A stretch of 64,000 nucleotides of DNA from Actinomycetota bacterium (GCA_947371865.1 CANBRH010000002.1:1-64000), one strand, 5' to 3'; shown: positions 26,202-36,275, numbered from the stretch's first letter. A program made the numbers and translations. The notes: generated by a model from the sequence alone, not told the origin.

Positions 26202-27041
26202 ATGCAGCCCCAACTTATACAGTGGTTTAATAAGAATAAGCGGGATCTTCCCTGGCGTAACACTTCCCCTTGGGGAGTCATGGTCAGTGAATACATGTTG
26301 CAACAAACTCCAGTTAACCGAGTAGTTCCTATTTGGCAACAATGGATGGCGGCTTGGCCCGACGCTCATTCCTTAGCCCAGGCACCTAAGTCTGAAGTTA
26401 TACGAGCCTGGGGTCGTTTGGGCTACCCACGCCGGGCTTTGCGTCTACATGAAAGTGCAAAAATCATCGCAGATCAATTCGATAACCAAGTTCCATCTTC
26501 ATATGAAGAGTTGCTCTCACTTCCCGGTATCGGTGACTACACAGCTTCGGCCATTATGGCCTTTGCCTTCGGCAAACGATCATTGGTCTTGGATATAAAT
26601 ATCCGCAGACTCTTTTCCAGATTGATCGATGGTGTAGAAACCGCGCCTGCCAGCATCTCTCAATTAGAGCGAGCGTTGCGAACTGAACTTATTCCGGCAC
26701 AACAGCCACATCTCTGGGCGGCAGCCACCATGGAATTTGGCGCCCTGGTCTGTACCGCCAAGAATCCCGATTGCGACGCCTGCCCATTACAGAGTGAATG
26801 TGCCTGGCGAGCTATGGGTTATCCAAAATCGGAAGCTAAACCCAAGCCCAAATTCGACGGCTCCGATCGTCAATGCCGTGGAACCATCATGACCCGTCTT
26901 CGCGAGCAATCAAAGGCTAGCCACGAAGAACTCTCTACACTCTGGCCAGATGTCGCTCAATTCGACAAGGCTCTTAAGACACTTATTGCCGATGGCCTCA
27001 TCGAGACCACCGGCAAAAAGCGTTACAAACTAGCTAATTAA
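26202..27041 (+). CDS. mutY: A/G-specific adenine glycosylase (short form)
   Basis: Removes adenine mispaired with 8-oxoguanine. 279 residues: HhH-GPD core with SEYMLQQTPV (catalytic Glu30), hairpin SLPGIGDYTASAI near 106-118, VLDINIRR (catalytic Asp131), and a [4Fe-4S] loop with Cys184, 191, 194 and 200 in C-x6-C-x2-C-x5-C spacing. After the cluster there are only about 80 residues, too few for the Nudix-like 8-oxoG recognition domain of long MutY, as in other actinobacterial short forms. Coupled to radA; overlaps the clpC 3' end by 4 bp. Confidence 0.93.
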   Translation: MQPQLIQWFNKNKRDLPWRNTSPWGVMVSEYMLQQTPVNRVVPIWQQWMAAWPDAHSLAQAPKSEVIRAWGRLGYPRRALRLHESAKIIADQFDNQVPSSYEELLSLPGIGDYTASAIMAFAFGKRSLVLDINIRRLFSRLIDGVETAPASISQLERALRTELIPAQQPHLWAAATMEFGALVCTAKNPDCDACPLQSECAWRAMGYPKSEAKPKPKFDGSDRQCRGTIMTRLREQSKASHEELSTLWPDVAQFDKALKTLIADGLIETTGKKRYKLAN

Positions 27042-29542
27042 GCAGAAGGTGCCTGTTCGGTCAGGTCGCCTGGTGTATCTGGCATCTCTGACTTTGGAAC
27101 ACCGTTGAAGGTGAACTTTTCGGTATCGCCATCGGTCTCAACATCGACCAAAGTGATCTCTCCTGGTTTTACATCGCCAAAGAGAATCTTCTCAGAGAGT
27201 TGATCTTCAATCTCGCGTTGAATGCATCGTCGTAGCGGGCGAGCACCAAGCAATGGGTCATAACCTCGCTTTGCCAACAGCGCTTTAGCTGCAGGGGTGA
27301 GTTCGATTCCCATATCGCGAGCGCGAAGTCGCTCATCGAGATTGGCGATCATGAGATCAACAATCTGGACTATCTCAGTTTCACTGAGCTGGTGGAAGAC
27401 GATGATGTCATCAATACGGTTAAGGAACTCGGGACGGAAGTGCGTCTTCAGCTCTTCGCTGACCTTGCCCTTCATGCGTTCGTAGTTACCCAATACATCT
27501 GATGCATTGTGGAAACCAAGTCCTAGGGTCTTGGAGATATCTCGCGTTCCTAAGTTGGTGGTCATAATGATGACAGTGTTCTTGAAATCGACTACGCGAC
27601 CTTGAGCATCTGTCAGGCGGCCATCTTCCAAAACCTGTAAGAGCGAATTGAAGATATCTGGGTGAGCCTTCTCGATTTCATCAAAGAGAACTACTGAGAA
27701 TGGCTTGCGTCGAACTTTCTCAGTTAGCTGTCCACCTTCGTCGTATCCGACAAATCCAGGAGGAGCTCCAAAGAGACGTGAAGCAGTGTGCTTCTCGGAG
27801 TATTCCGACATATCCAATTGGATAAGTGCATCAGAATCGCCAAAGAGGAAAGCAGCCAAGGTACGTGAGAGTTCAGTCTTTCCGACGCCAGAAGGGCCGG
27901 CGAAGATGAACGAACCACCAGGACGGCGTGGGTCTTTAAGGCCGGCACGAGTACGACGAATGGCTTGAGAGAGAGCCTTAATGGCTTGATCTTGACCAAT
28001 GACGCGACGATGAAGTTCATCCTCCATGCGAAGCAATCTTGCGGTCTCGGCTTCGGTCAACTTAAAGACTGGAATACCAGTTGCGGTAGAGAGCACTTCG
28101 GCAATGAGTTCTTCATCAACTTCGGCAACGACATCGAGATCGCCTGCCTTCCAGCTCTTCTCACGCTCAGCCTTTTCAGTGATGAGGTTCTTCTCGTTAT
28201 CGCGAAGCGATGCGGCACGTTCAAAGTCTTGAGAATCAATAGCTGATTCCTTCTCTTTGCGCGCCTTGGCAATGCGGTCGTCGAATTCTCGAAGCTCTGG
28301 TGGAGCAGTCATACGACGAATACGTAGGCGAGAGCCAGCCTCGTCGATGAGATCAATCGCCTTGTCCGGCAAGAAACGATCAGAGACATAGCGATCGGCC
28401 AACGTTGCCGCAGAAACTAATGCGGAATCGGAAATCGAAACCTTGTGATGGGATTCGTAGCGATCGCGCAAACCTTTAAGAATTTCAATGGTGTGAGCAA
28501 CAGTTGGCTCGGCAACTTGAATAGGTTGGAAGCGTCGTTCTAGTGCCGCATCCTTTTCGAGGTGCTTTCGGTACTCATCAAGGGTTGTGGCTCCGATGGT
28601 CTGGAGTTCGCCACGAGCAAGCATTGGTTTCAAAATGCTGGCAGCGTCAATTGCACCTTCGGCTGCGCCAGCACCAACGAGAGTATGAATCTCGTCGATG
28701 AAGAGAATGATGTCACCGCGCGTGCGGATTTCTTTCAAGACTTTCTTCAATCGCTCTTCAAAATCTCCGCGGTAGCGAGAACCGGCTACAAGAGCTCCAA
28801 GATCGAGAGAGTAGAGCTGCTTATCCTTAAGAGTTTCAGGAACATCGCCTTTAACGATCGCTTGAGCTAACCCTTCAACAATTGCAGTCTTTCCAACACC
28901 GGGCTCACCGATCAGTACTGGATTGTTCTTGGTGCGCCTGGAGAGAACCTGCATAACGCGTTCGATCTCTTTTTCACGGCCAATTACAGGATCAAGTTTT
29001 CCTTCGCGTGCAGCCTGTGTCAGGTTGCGACCAAATTGATCAAGAACCAATGATGTTGAAGCAGTGCCTTCGGCTGGTCCACTTGCTGCGACCGCCTCTT
29101 TGCCTTGGTAACCTGAAAGTAATTGAATAACTTGTTGGCGCACACGATTGAGGTCGGCGCCTAGCTTCACAAGAACCTGTGCAGCAACACCTTCGCCCTC
29201 ACGAATGAGTCCTAAGAGAATGTGCTCGGTGCCGATGTAGTTGTGGCCGAGTTGCAGTGCCTCGCGGAGTGAAAGTTCGAGGACCTTCTTAGCGCGTGGA
29301 GTAAATGGGATATGCCCAGATGGAGCTTGCTGTCCCTGGCCGATGATTTCTTCGACCTGTGAACGCACAGCCTCAAGTGAGATACCAAGGGCCTCAAGCC
29401 CTTTGGCGGCAACGCCTTCACCTTCGTGGATGAGTCCCAGAAGGATGTGCTCGGTGCCGATGTAGTTGTGGTTGAGCATGCGAGCTTCCTCTTGGGCCAA
29501 TACAACAACCCGGCGAGCTCGATCAGTAAAGCGCTCGAACAT
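27038..29542 (-). CDS. clpC: ATP-dependent Clp protease ATP-binding subunit ClpC
   Basis: Hsp100 unfoldase that feeds substrates to ClpP. 834 residues, normal for ClpC: two Clp_N repeats in the first 145 residues ([17 protein letters not shown] and [17 protein letters not shown]), first AAA+ module with [13 protein letters not shown], a UVR motif ([16 protein letters not shown]) in the linker, second AAA+ with [13 protein letters not shown], and the ClpP-docking region near the C-terminus. Start ATG 29540-29542 is preceded by an AAGGAGG Shine-Dalgarno and a leader of about 150 nt, unlike most genes here. Convergent with mutY. Confidence 0.97.
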   Translation of the reverse strand: MFERFTDRARRVVVLAQEEARMLNHNYIGTEHILLGLIHEGEGVAAKGLEALGISLEAVRSQVEEIIGQGQQAPSGHIPFTPRAKKVLELSLREALQLGHNYIGTEHILLGLIREGEGVAAQVLVKLGADLNRVRQQVIQLLSGYQGKEAVAASGPAEGTASTSLVLDQFGRNLTQAAREGKLDPVIGREKEIERVMQVLSRRTKNNPVLIGEPGVGKTAIVEGLAQAIVKGDVPETLKDKQLYSLDLGALVAGSRYRGDFEERLKKVLKEIRTRGDIILFIDEIHTLVGAGAAEGAIDAASILKPMLARGELQTIGATTLDEYRKHLEKDAALERRFQPIQVAEPTVAHTIEILKGLRDRYESHHKVSISDSALVSAATLADRYVSDRFLPDKAIDLIDEAGSRLRIRRMTAPPELREFDDRIAKARKEKESAIDSQDFERAASLRDNEKNLITEKAEREKSWKAGDLDVVAEVDEELIAEVLSTATGIPVFKLTEAETARLLRMEDELHRRVIGQDQAIKALSQAIRRTRAGLKDPRRPGGSFIFAGPSGVGKTELSRTLAAFLFGDSDALIQLDMSEYSEKHTASRLFGAPPGFVGYDEGGQLTEKVRRKPFSVVLFDEIEKAHPDIFNSLLQVLEDGRLTDAQGRVVDFKNTVIIMTTNLGTRDISKTLGLGFHNASDVLGNYERMKGKVSEELKTHFRPEFLNRIDDIIVFHQLSETEIVQIVDLMIANLDERLRARDMGIELTPAAKALLAKRGYDPLLGARPLRRCIQREIEDQLSEKILFGDVKPGEITLVDVETDGDTEKFTFNGVPKSEMPDTPGDLTEQAPSA

Positions 29543-29565
29543 TGGTGAGCCTCCTTCTTCTTTCC

Positions 29566-29580
29566 TTAGGTTAAGCCTAA
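29566..29580. promoter_or_regulatory. Inverted repeat TTAGG-N5-CCTAA in the clpC leader
   Basis: A 15-bp dyad 24-38 nt before the clpC ATG, just upstream of its Shine-Dalgarno. It could be an operator for stress control of clpC. I cannot match it to ClgR, HspR or CtsR sites from memory. Confidence 0.3.
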
Positions 29581-29581
29581 T

Positions 29582-29621
29582 GCGGGAGGGGTAATGGCTG
29601 TAGCCTGAAAGAAACCCCCGC
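29582..29621 (-). other. Hairpin in the argA-clpC gap (possible terminator or leader structure)
   Basis: On the minus strand, GCGGGGG pairs with CCTCCCGC around a loop that itself holds GGC...GCC. There is no T-run after the distal arm, so a Rho-independent terminator for the lysS-argA transcript is only one option; a clpC leader structure is the other. Confidence 0.3.
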
Positions 29622-29696
29622 CTAATACTTCACTTAACCCCACAACTGGGTCGGTTATGCCCGAAATAGGCGAGATTTTGCTGTGAGCAGAAAAAG

Positions 29697-30194
29697 CTAG
29701 AGAACGAGCAACATTCGGGTATTGCCCAAGGTGTTGGGTTTAACCGATTCCAGGTCCAAGAATTCAGCCATTCCTTGGTCATAAGACCGGAGCAATTGGG
29801 CATAAACCTCAGGCTCGACCGGGGCACCTTCAATCTCGGTGAAACCATGGCGGCCAAAGAATTCGGTCTCAAAGGTCAAACAGAAGATGCGCTCGACACC
29901 AATCTCCCGGGCCCTGGAGATAACACGTTGGACGATGGCATGGCCGATCCCCTGCCCGCGATAATCAGTTTCGACGGCAACGGTGCGGACCTCAGCCAAG
30001 TCCTCCCATAAGACGTGAAGAGCGCCGCAGCCGACCACTTTCTCGCCATCAACCGCAACGGTAAATTCCTGGACATCTTCGTACAAAGTTACGGTCTCTT
30101 TGGAGAGCAAGCGACCCTGACCGGAATACGCATCAATTAAGTGTCGTATCTGTTTGATGTCAGCTGTCGTAGCGGGGCGAACTTCTATAACCAT
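29697..30194 (-). CDS. argA: Amino-acid N-acetyltransferase (short GNAT, ArgA-type)
   Basis: 165-residue GNAT protein with acetyl-CoA motif VAVETDYRGQGIGHAIVQR (Q/R-x-x-G-x-G/A at about 81-86) and the FGRHGFTEIE strand-turn typical of the N-acetylglutamate synthase group. It resembles the stand-alone GNAT synthase of mycobacteria (Rv2747, from memory), which makes N-acetylglutamate for arginine synthesis without the kinase-like regulatory domain of long ArgA. The start abuts the lysS stop, so it is in that operon. Substrate specificity is inferred from family resemblance. Confidence 0.82.
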   Translation of the reverse strand: MVIEVRPATTADIKQIRHLIDAYSGQGRLLSKETVTLYEDVQEFTVAVDGEKVVGCGALHVLWEDLAEVRTVAVETDYRGQGIGHAIVQRVISRAREIGVERIFCLTFETEFFGRHGFTEIEGAPVEPEVYAQLLRSYDQGMAEFLDLESVKPNTLGNTRMLLVL

Positions 30195-31703
30195 TTATTC
30201 ATCTGCCTCGGGCTTTACAAGAGGGAAAAGAATGGTTTCGCGAATTCCTAGGCCGGTGAGAGCCATCAACAATCGATCTACACCCATACCCATACCGCCC
30301 ATAGGTGGCATGCCGTATTCCATGGCGCGTAAGAAATCTTCATCAAGTTGCATCGCTTCAACATCGCCCTTTGCACCCAAGGAGGCTTGTTCAATGAGGC
30401 GCTCGCGCTGAATAACAGGATCGATGAGTTCGGAGTATCCAGTTGCAAGTTCGAATCCTTCAACGTAGAGATCCCATTTTTCAACCAAACCCGGGACATC
30501 GCGATGTGCGCGGACCAACGGTGAGGTATCGATGGGGTAGCCCTTAACAAATATTGGTGCGTTTAATTTGCCCTCAGTAACGTGTTCGAAAATCTCTTCG
30601 GCCAACTTGCCGGTGATCCATTTTGGATCGATCTTCATGCCTAACTTGGTGGCAATCAATTTCAACTCTTCATAACTGGTTTGTGGAGTAACTTCTTCGC
30701 CGACACCTTCTGAAATTAATTCAAAAAGTGAAGCCTCGCGCCACTTTCCACCTAGGTCCAAGATACGACCGTCCAAATGAGTTACTTGATGCGAACCACA
30801 GACCGCCATTGCCGCATCTTGGACCAAAGACTGAGTGAGTTCAGCGATGGAGTTCCAGTCGCCATAGGCTTCATAACTTTCGATCATCGCAAATTCTGGA
30901 GAGTGCGATGAATCAGCACCTTCGTTGCGAAAGTTTCGGTTAATTTCGAATACGCGCTCGAGACCGCCGACAACACAGCGCTTCAAGAAAAGTTCAGGAG
31001 CAATGCGCAGAAAAAGGTCCATCTGATAGGCATTGCTTTCGGTCTTAAATGGGCGAGCAGTTGCACCGCCATGCATGACCTGCAGCATCGGAGTTTCGAC
31101 TTCAATAAAGTCGCGTTTTGCGAACGACTCTCGTAGTGACTTCATAACCGTTGGCCGCAAACGCGCCATGGTGCGAGCCTCAGGGCGAACGATCAAATCC
31201 ACGTAACGCATACGCACTCGGGTTTCCTCCGAGAGCGGCTTGTGCTCAACGGGAAGCGGACGCAACGACTTGGAAGCGAGTTTCCACTCGGTAGCCAAAA
31301 TCGAAAGTTCGCCGCGTTTTGAGGTGATGACTTCGCCCGTAACGCTGACGAGGTCACCTAAGTCGATCTCCGACTTCCAGAGATCGAGGGCTTCTTGCCC
31401 GACTTTATCGAGCGAAAGCATCGCCTGAAGTTCGGTGCCATCGCCTTCGCGCAAAGTTGCGAAACAAAGTTTGCCGGTATCACGCTTGAAAATAACGCGA
31501 CCCGCAACGCTCTCGATCTCACCTGTAGCGACATCGATTGCCAAATCTTTATGGGATTCGCGAATCTCCATTAGCGACTTGGTGCGCGCAACGGCAACGG
31601 GATAGGGCTCGGCGCCGCGATCCAAGATGGCAGCGCGCTTTTCGCGCCGAATCCGAAGTTGCTCGGGTAGATCGTCGGCCGGAGTCGTAGTTGATTCGCT
31701 CAT
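30195..31703 (-). CDS. lysS: Lysyl-tRNA synthetase, class II
   Basis: Charges tRNA-Lys. 502 residues: N-terminal OB-fold anticodon-binding domain (GRVIFKRDTGKLCFATLREGDG), class II motif 2 around FEINRNFRNEG with HSPEFAMIESYEAY, and motif 3 MGMGVDRLLMALTG near the C-terminus. Starts at ATG 31701-31703 after a TAGGCT box 10 nt upstream, so it may have its own promoter besides readthrough from coaX, which ends 20 bp upstream. Followed directly by the N-acetyltransferase. Confidence 0.97.
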   Translation of the reverse strand: MSESTTTPADDLPEQLRIRREKRAAILDRGAEPYPVAVARTKSLMEIRESHKDLAIDVATGEIESVAGRVIFKRDTGKLCFATLREGDGTELQAMLSLDKVGQEALDLWKSEIDLGDLVSVTGEVITSKRGELSILATEWKLASKSLRPLPVEHKPLSEETRVRMRYVDLIVRPEARTMARLRPTVMKSLRESFAKRDFIEVETPMLQVMHGGATARPFKTESNAYQMDLFLRIAPELFLKRCVVGGLERVFEINRNFRNEGADSSHSPEFAMIESYEAYGDWNSIAELTQSLVQDAAMAVCGSHQVTHLDGRILDLGGKWREASLFELISEGVGEEVTPQTSYEELKLIATKLGMKIDPKWITGKLAEEIFEHVTEGKLNAPIFVKGYPIDTSPLVRAHRDVPGLVEKWDLYVEGFELATGYSELIDPVIQRERLIEQASLGAKGDVEAMQLDEDFLRAMEYGMPPMGGMGMGVDRLLMALTGLGIRETILFPLVKPEADE

Positions 31704-31723
31704 AAGGGATGCAAGCCTACCGT

Positions 31724-32500
31724 TTAGGAATTACGCTCATGAACTAATCGCAAGCCGATGAGCGTGAGATCGGGTTCGTGGTAGTCGATGGTTTCGCTAA
31801 TTCCGAGAACCAAAGTTGCAAGTCCGCCCGTTGCAATGACTGTGGTCGATTCGGTTCCAGGATAGAGAATCTCCAGTTCATCGATGATTCGGTTAACCAA
31901 ACCATCCACTTGCCCGGCGAATCCAAAGATGGTTCCAGATTGCAAGGCTTCCACCGTGTTCTTTCCAATTACAGACTTGGGGCGTACCAGCTCGACCTTG
32001 CGCAGTTGGGCGGCACGAGCGGCCAACGCGTCCACCGAAATTTCGATACCCGGAGCTAGTGCGCCACCCAGGAATTCACCTTTAGGGGAGACCACATCCA
32101 AATTAGTTGATGTTCCAAAATCCACAACGATGCTGGGACCGGCAGATCCGTAAAGGGTGTGAGCGGCCAAGGTATTTACGATTCGATCGGCGCCAATTTC
32201 TTTGGGGTTATCAACCAACAACGGAACGCCTGTTTTAACGCCTGGTTCAACGATTGTGGTTGGAATATGCGCAAAATAATTCTTGATCATGCCTCGAATC
32301 TCACGGAGTGAGGCTGGAACGGTAGAACACACCGCTAACCCCGTCAGGTCATAACCTTCAATCAGCGAGCGATACTGCAACCACAATTCATCGGAAGTGT
32401 CTCGTGGATCAGTCTTGACTCGCCACGAATGCACCATCTTTTCACCCTCAAAGACGCCTAACACCGTGTTCGTGTTTCCCACGTCAACTGTTAGCAACAT
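31724..32500 (-). CDS. coaX: Type III pantothenate kinase
   Basis: First step of CoA synthesis: ATP-dependent phosphorylation of pantothenate, feedback-resistant class. 258 residues with the ASKHA-fold phosphate loop DVGNTNTVLGVF at 5-16, GADRIVN in the middle (substrate Asp) and DFGTSTNLDVVSPKGEFLGGALAPGI. 2-nt spacing after nadC. With panC two genes upstream, the region covers both pantothenate assembly and its activation. panD, usually between panC and coaX in mycobacteria, is absent here. Confidence 0.96.
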   Translation of the reverse strand: MLLTVDVGNTNTVLGVFEGEKMVHSWRVKTDPRDTSDELWLQYRSLIEGYDLTGLAVCSTVPASLREIRGMIKNYFAHIPTTIVEPGVKTGVPLLVDNPKEIGADRIVNTLAAHTLYGSAGPSIVVDFGTSTNLDVVSPKGEFLGGALAPGIEISVDALAARAAQLRKVELVRPKSVIGKNTVEALQSGTIFGFAGQVDGLVNRIIDELEILYPGTESTTVIATGGLATLVLGISETIDYHEPDLTLIGLRLVHERNS

Positions 32501-32502
32501 TT

Positions 32503-33381
32503 CTATACCGCCTTAAAATCTAGACCGATATCCAGCACTGATGCTGAATGGGTAAGGGCTCCTACTGCAAGATAATCAACGCCAGTTGATGCGTATGCAT
32601 GGGCATTTTCCAACGTAAGTCCGCCCGATGCTTCAAGTTTCGTTTTACCTTTCACCATCTCGACCGCAGCGCGACATTGTTCAAGGGACATGTTGTCGAG
32701 AAGAACCAAATCTGCGCCAGCAGCAACCACATCACGAAGTTGTTCGAGTCGGTCTACTTCAACTTCCACTTCAATGTCAGGATATTTCGCTCGGACGGCG
32801 GCGAATGCCTGCGTAACTCCCCCCGCCGCAACAATGTGGTTGTCTTTGATAAGAGCCGCGTCCGACAGAGACATCCGGTGATTTGTGCCCCCACCCATAC
32901 GTACTGCAAACTTTTCCAATTCACGATGGAGTGGTGTGGTCTTGCGAGTATCACGAATCTCGACCGGCAAGCCTTTTACATCATTGACCCAACGCCTCGT
33001 TAATGTTGCGATTCCGCTGAGCCGTCCTATGAAGTTCAGCGCAGTACGTTCTGCTAGAAGTAATTCGCGAGTATTTCCTTGCACCCAAATCAATACTTCT
33101 CCTGGTTCGATGTGATCACCTTCAGCGACTTTGATTTTGTAATCGGTGATACCACGTACTTCCAGCACGGCTGCCGCAATGCAAAGTCCCGCTACAGTTC
33201 CAGTTTTGCGAGCACGAAATTCAGCAATGGAAACTTGAGTGGCTGGGATGGTGGCAAGTGAAGTGACATCTTCGCCACCAGCAAGGTCTTCTGCGATCGT
33301 TCGTTCGACGATATCTGCGACATAGCTAGGGTCCAGCTGAAGATCCGACAGCTGATCTGCAAGTAGTGGTGAAAGTTGCAT
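32503..33381 (-). CDS. nadC: Nicotinate-nucleotide pyrophosphorylase (carboxylating)
   Basis: Converts quinolinate and PRPP to nicotinate mononucleotide in de novo NAD synthesis. 292 residues: N-terminal EDLAGGEDVTS, RTALNFIGRLSGIATLTRRW, the quinolinate-binding RDTRKTTP segment, KDNHI, and the C-terminal TIM-barrel strands EVEVDRLEQ, DLVLLDNMS and LEASGGLTLENA. Its ATG start shares one base with the nadB stop (both at 33381), so nadB-nadC is coupled. Confidence 0.96.
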   Translation of the reverse strand: MQLSPLLADQLSDLQLDPSYVADIVERTIAEDLAGGEDVTSLATIPATQVSIAEFRARKTGTVAGLCIAAAVLEVRGITDYKIKVAEGDHIEPGEVLIWVQGNTRELLLAERTALNFIGRLSGIATLTRRWVNDVKGLPVEIRDTRKTTPLHRELEKFAVRMGGGTNHRMSLSDAALIKDNHIVAAGGVTQAFAAVRAKYPDIEVEVEVDRLEQLRDVVAAGADLVLLDNMSLEQCRAAVEMVKGKTKLEASGGLTLENAHAYASTGVDYLAVGALTHSASVLDIGLDFKAV

Positions 33382-34988
33382 TACTTAACCTCTTCTGTCG
33401 ATGAGTGCCATTTTCCAGTCCTATCTAAATTCTGGATTATGCGCTTGTGCCATTGATCTGAAGTGTCCGGAAAATCTGTCCGCCAATGAGAGCCGCGTGA
33501 TTCGGTGCGGACCAGTGCCGCTTGAACTATGGCTGTGGCGAGTAGATAAAGATTGGAGGCTTCCCAAGCTTCTAAAGATGGCTCGGTTGTTGTGTATTCA
33601 GATAATTGCTGGAGTACTGACAGAGTCTCTTTGAGCGAATTCTCCGAACGCATGACACCTGCCCCTTGGCTCATAGCAAGCTGTAGCGGAAGTTCGATTG
33701 TGGGGCTTAAGAGAAAGTCAGAACCTTGGTTAGCGCTGGGTTGGGATTGATCTGGAAGGTGAGCGAGAATATGAGTTGAAATGCGGGCACCAAATACCAG
33801 CCCCTCAAGCAGAGAATTTGAAGCCAATCGATTTGCACCGTGCGCGCCAGTGCAAGCCGTTTCCCCACAGGCGTAGAGACCGGGGACGGTGGTTTGGCCA
33901 TTGAGGTCTACTAAAACACCACCCGATGCATAGTGAGAGGCTGGCGATACTGGAATTAATTGTGACGTCGGGTCAATGCCATTGGCTTTGCAGGATGAAT
34001 AGATGGTTGGAAAGCGTTCACGAAAATCTTTGATAGCGGTTGCATCTAGCCACACATGTTGCGAACCGGACTCTTTGATTTGAGAAAAGATTTCCTTGGC
34101 GACGATGTCACGTGGAGCAAGTTCAGCAAGTGGATGCTTGCCGACCATGAAACGCTCGCCTCGGTGATTCAATAACAACGCACCTTCTCCGCGCACCGCT
34201 TCACTTATTAGAGGTTGTTGTCCGCCAGTGCTGGAGTCGCGCCATAAGACCGTGGGATGAAATTGGATAAATTCCACATCAGCAACCGCCGCACCGGCAC
34301 GGAGGGCTAACGCAACTCCGTCACCGGTGGAGACCGAAGGGTTGGTAGTTTGCGAATACACCTGGCCGAGGCCGCCGGTGGCGATCACAACTGCACGTGC
34401 AAGTGCTCGCCCAACTCCGTCTCGGCTGCCAGCCCCGATGACATGCAGAGTCACTCCACATACCGAACCGGTTTCACTCAAGAGTGCATCAATAGCCAAA
34501 GCGTGCTCAATCACTTCTATCCCGGCATCATTTTGAACCGCCGCAAGTAAAGCGCGCGACACTTCAGCCCCGGTTGCATCTCCACCGGCATGAAGAATGC
34601 GGTTGCGTAAATGGCCACCTTCGCGCGTGAGCGCAATTTCGCCAGTCTCGGATTTATCGAACACGGCACCGCGAGCGATTAATCGACGTACCGCTTCTGG
34701 ACCTTCGCTCACTAGTACATCGACTGCGTCGGTATCGCATAAACCTGCACCGGCAATGAGTGTGTCTTTCTTATGTTGTCCGGGTGTATCTCCAGGTCCA
34801 AGCGCAGCAGCAATTCCGCCTTGCGCCCATTTTGTAGAACCTTCATCGATGTGAGATTTGGTCACGAGAAGAACAGAGAGACCGCCAGCGCGCAAATTGA
34901 GCGCTGTAGTTAAGCCAGCAACTCCTGAACCAATAACAATGACATCTGCTTGAACTGTCCATCCAGGTTCACCAGCACGTAGCTTCAT
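33381..34988 (-). CDS. nadB: L-aspartate oxidase
   Basis: FAD enzyme oxidising L-aspartate to iminoaspartate for quinolinate synthesis. From ATG 34986-34988 the product has 535 residues; the frame is open to 35042, but that extension lies inside panC. N-terminal Rossmann motif VIVIGSGVAGLTTALNLR, TKWAQGGIAAA, catalytic-domain segment FIQFHPTVLW, LASNSLLEGLVFGARI near the FAD site, and a C-terminal helical bundle. ATGA overlap with panC. Its product needs quinolinate synthase NadA, which is not in this window. Confidence 0.95.
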   Translation of the reverse strand: MKLRAGEPGWTVQADVIVIGSGVAGLTTALNLRAGGLSVLLVTKSHIDEGSTKWAQGGIAAALGPGDTPGQHKKDTLIAGAGLCDTDAVDVLVSEGPEAVRRLIARGAVFDKSETGEIALTREGGHLRNRILHAGGDATGAEVSRALLAAVQNDAGIEVIEHALAIDALLSETGSVCGVTLHVIGAGSRDGVGRALARAVVIATGGLGQVYSQTTNPSVSTGDGVALALRAGAAVADVEFIQFHPTVLWRDSSTGGQQPLISEAVRGEGALLLNHRGERFMVGKHPLAELAPRDIVAKEIFSQIKESGSQHVWLDATAIKDFRERFPTIYSSCKANGIDPTSQLIPVSPASHYASGGVLVDLNGQTTVPGLYACGETACTGAHGANRLASNSLLEGLVFGARISTHILAHLPDQSQPSANQGSDFLLSPTIELPLQLAMSQGAGVMRSENSLKETLSVLQQLSEYTTTEPSLEAWEASNLYLLATAIVQAALVRTESRGSHWRTDFPDTSDQWHKRIIQNLDRTGKWHSSTEEVK

Positions 34989-35770
34989 ACTGTTGCCTGA
35001 CTCATCGCCATATTGTCGAGCAAACGGACGCCATTTATCCAACCAGCGACGATGGCCCGATTCGAACCCGTGGTGGAAGTTGCTGGGAGAAAAGTTGCTT
35101 CATCGATGATTTCGGCATAGTCCACGGTGAAAAGCGGCTGATCGGCCAAGGCGGCAGCCAAAGTGGAGCGAGCAAGCGCTAAATCTTTTACAGGCGCAGC
35201 TTTGCCCAGCGCTTGCGAGATTACGGTGGCTGCGGCCCTGCCTTCTGGGCTCAAGCGAATATTGCGGGAGGACATCGCCAAACCGTCGCTTTCTCGGACG
35301 ATCGGGGCGCTCACAATTTCAATCGGAAGGTCGAACTTTGCCACCATCGCCTTCACAAGAAAAAGTTGTTGGAAATCTTTCTCGCCAAAGATCGCCCACT
35401 TTGGAGTCGTTAATTCAAAGAGTCGTTTCACCACGGTCAACATGCCATCGAAGTGGCCTGGGCGCGCGGCGCCTTCAAAGGTCTTTCCAACTTCGCCAGA
35501 ATCAATGAGATCGACCTTCGCGGGATAGATCTCTTGGGCGGTGGGAATCCAAACTCTGGCGGCGCCTGCAGCGATGGCGATAGCTGTATCAACGTCAGGA
35601 GTTCGTGGATATTTGGCTAAATCTTCTGGATTTTCAAATTGGAGCGGATTTACGAAGACACTGACAACCGCGTCCTCTGAAAGCGATCGCGCCAACCTAA
35701 TTAATGATTCATGACCAGCATGAAGAGCGCCCATCGTTGGAACAAAGGCGATCTCGGGTGGCTTCATCAC
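34985..35770 (-). CDS. panC: Pantothenate synthetase
   Basis: Condenses pantoate with beta-alanine using ATP. 261 residues with the HIGH-like nucleotide motif PTMGALHAGHESLI near 11-24, FGEKDFQQLFLV and the SSRNIRLSP loop (KMSKS counterpart). Slightly shorter than the usual 280-310 residues, with the C-terminal domain trimmed. Start GTG 35770 or ATG 35767 after AGGATA. Coupled to nadB; 52 bp separate it from folK upstream. Confidence 0.94.
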   Translation of the reverse strand: MMKPPEIAFVPTMGALHAGHESLIRLARSLSEDAVVSVFVNPLQFENPEDLAKYPRTPDVDTAIAIAAGAARVWIPTAQEIYPAKVDLIDSGEVGKTFEGAARPGHFDGMLTVVKRLFELTTPKWAIFGEKDFQQLFLVKAMVAKFDLPIEIVSAPIVRESDGLAMSSRNIRLSPEGRAAATVISQALGKAAPVKDLALARSTLAAALADQPLFTVDYAEIIDEATFLPATSTTGSNRAIVAGWINGVRLLDNMAMSQATV

Positions 35771-35822
35771 TATCCTGCTCCAGTCCTTCTTGAGGGGGTA
35801 CCGGGCTTTTGGTGCTCTTATG

Positions 35823-36275
35823 TTAGTCGGTGTTTAGCTCGGCTAGTAGGTCGGCAATCCTGCCCTGGCCAGGGATATAACCATCTGGGTCGATCTCTAG
35901 CCACGGCGCCAATACAAAAGCTCGCTCATGAGCCCTGGGGTGGGGCAGCTGCAACTCTTCACTATCAATTAACAAGTCGCCAGCGACAATGAGATCGAGG
36001 TCTAAGGTCCTAGGTCCCCACTTCACGTCACGAACCCGACCTAATCTTGATTCAATCTGTAACAAGAGTTGAAGAAGTTCCTCGGGCTCGCGATCACAAT
36101 CGCCCACCAGGACGGCATTTAAATAGTCAGGTTGCTCAGGACCCCCAACTGGGTCAGTATCGATAAACGATGAAATGGCATCGATACGGATGACTTCACT
36201 CAGTTCAGCCTCGGCGCGATTGAGATTGGCTTCCCGATCGCCCAAGTTCGATCCCAGGGCAATAACAACTTTCAT
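35823..36275 (-). CDS. folK: 6-hydroxymethyl-7,8-dihydropterin pyrophosphokinase
   Basis: Transfers pyrophosphate from ATP to the pterin in folate synthesis. 150 residues: N-terminal VIALGSNLGDREANL, the ATP/Mg motif WGPRTLDLDLIVAGD, and PHPRAHERAFVLAPW, all HPPK hallmarks. ATGA overlap with folB. Last of the fol run folE-folP-folB-folK. Confidence 0.96.
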   Translation of the reverse strand: MKVVIALGSNLGDREANLNRAEAELSEVIRIDAISSFIDTDPVGGPEQPDYLNAVLVGDCDREPEELLQLLLQIESRLGRVRDVKWGPRTLDLDLIVAGDLLIDSEELQLPHPRAHERAFVLAPWLEIDPDGYIPGQGRIADLLAELNTD

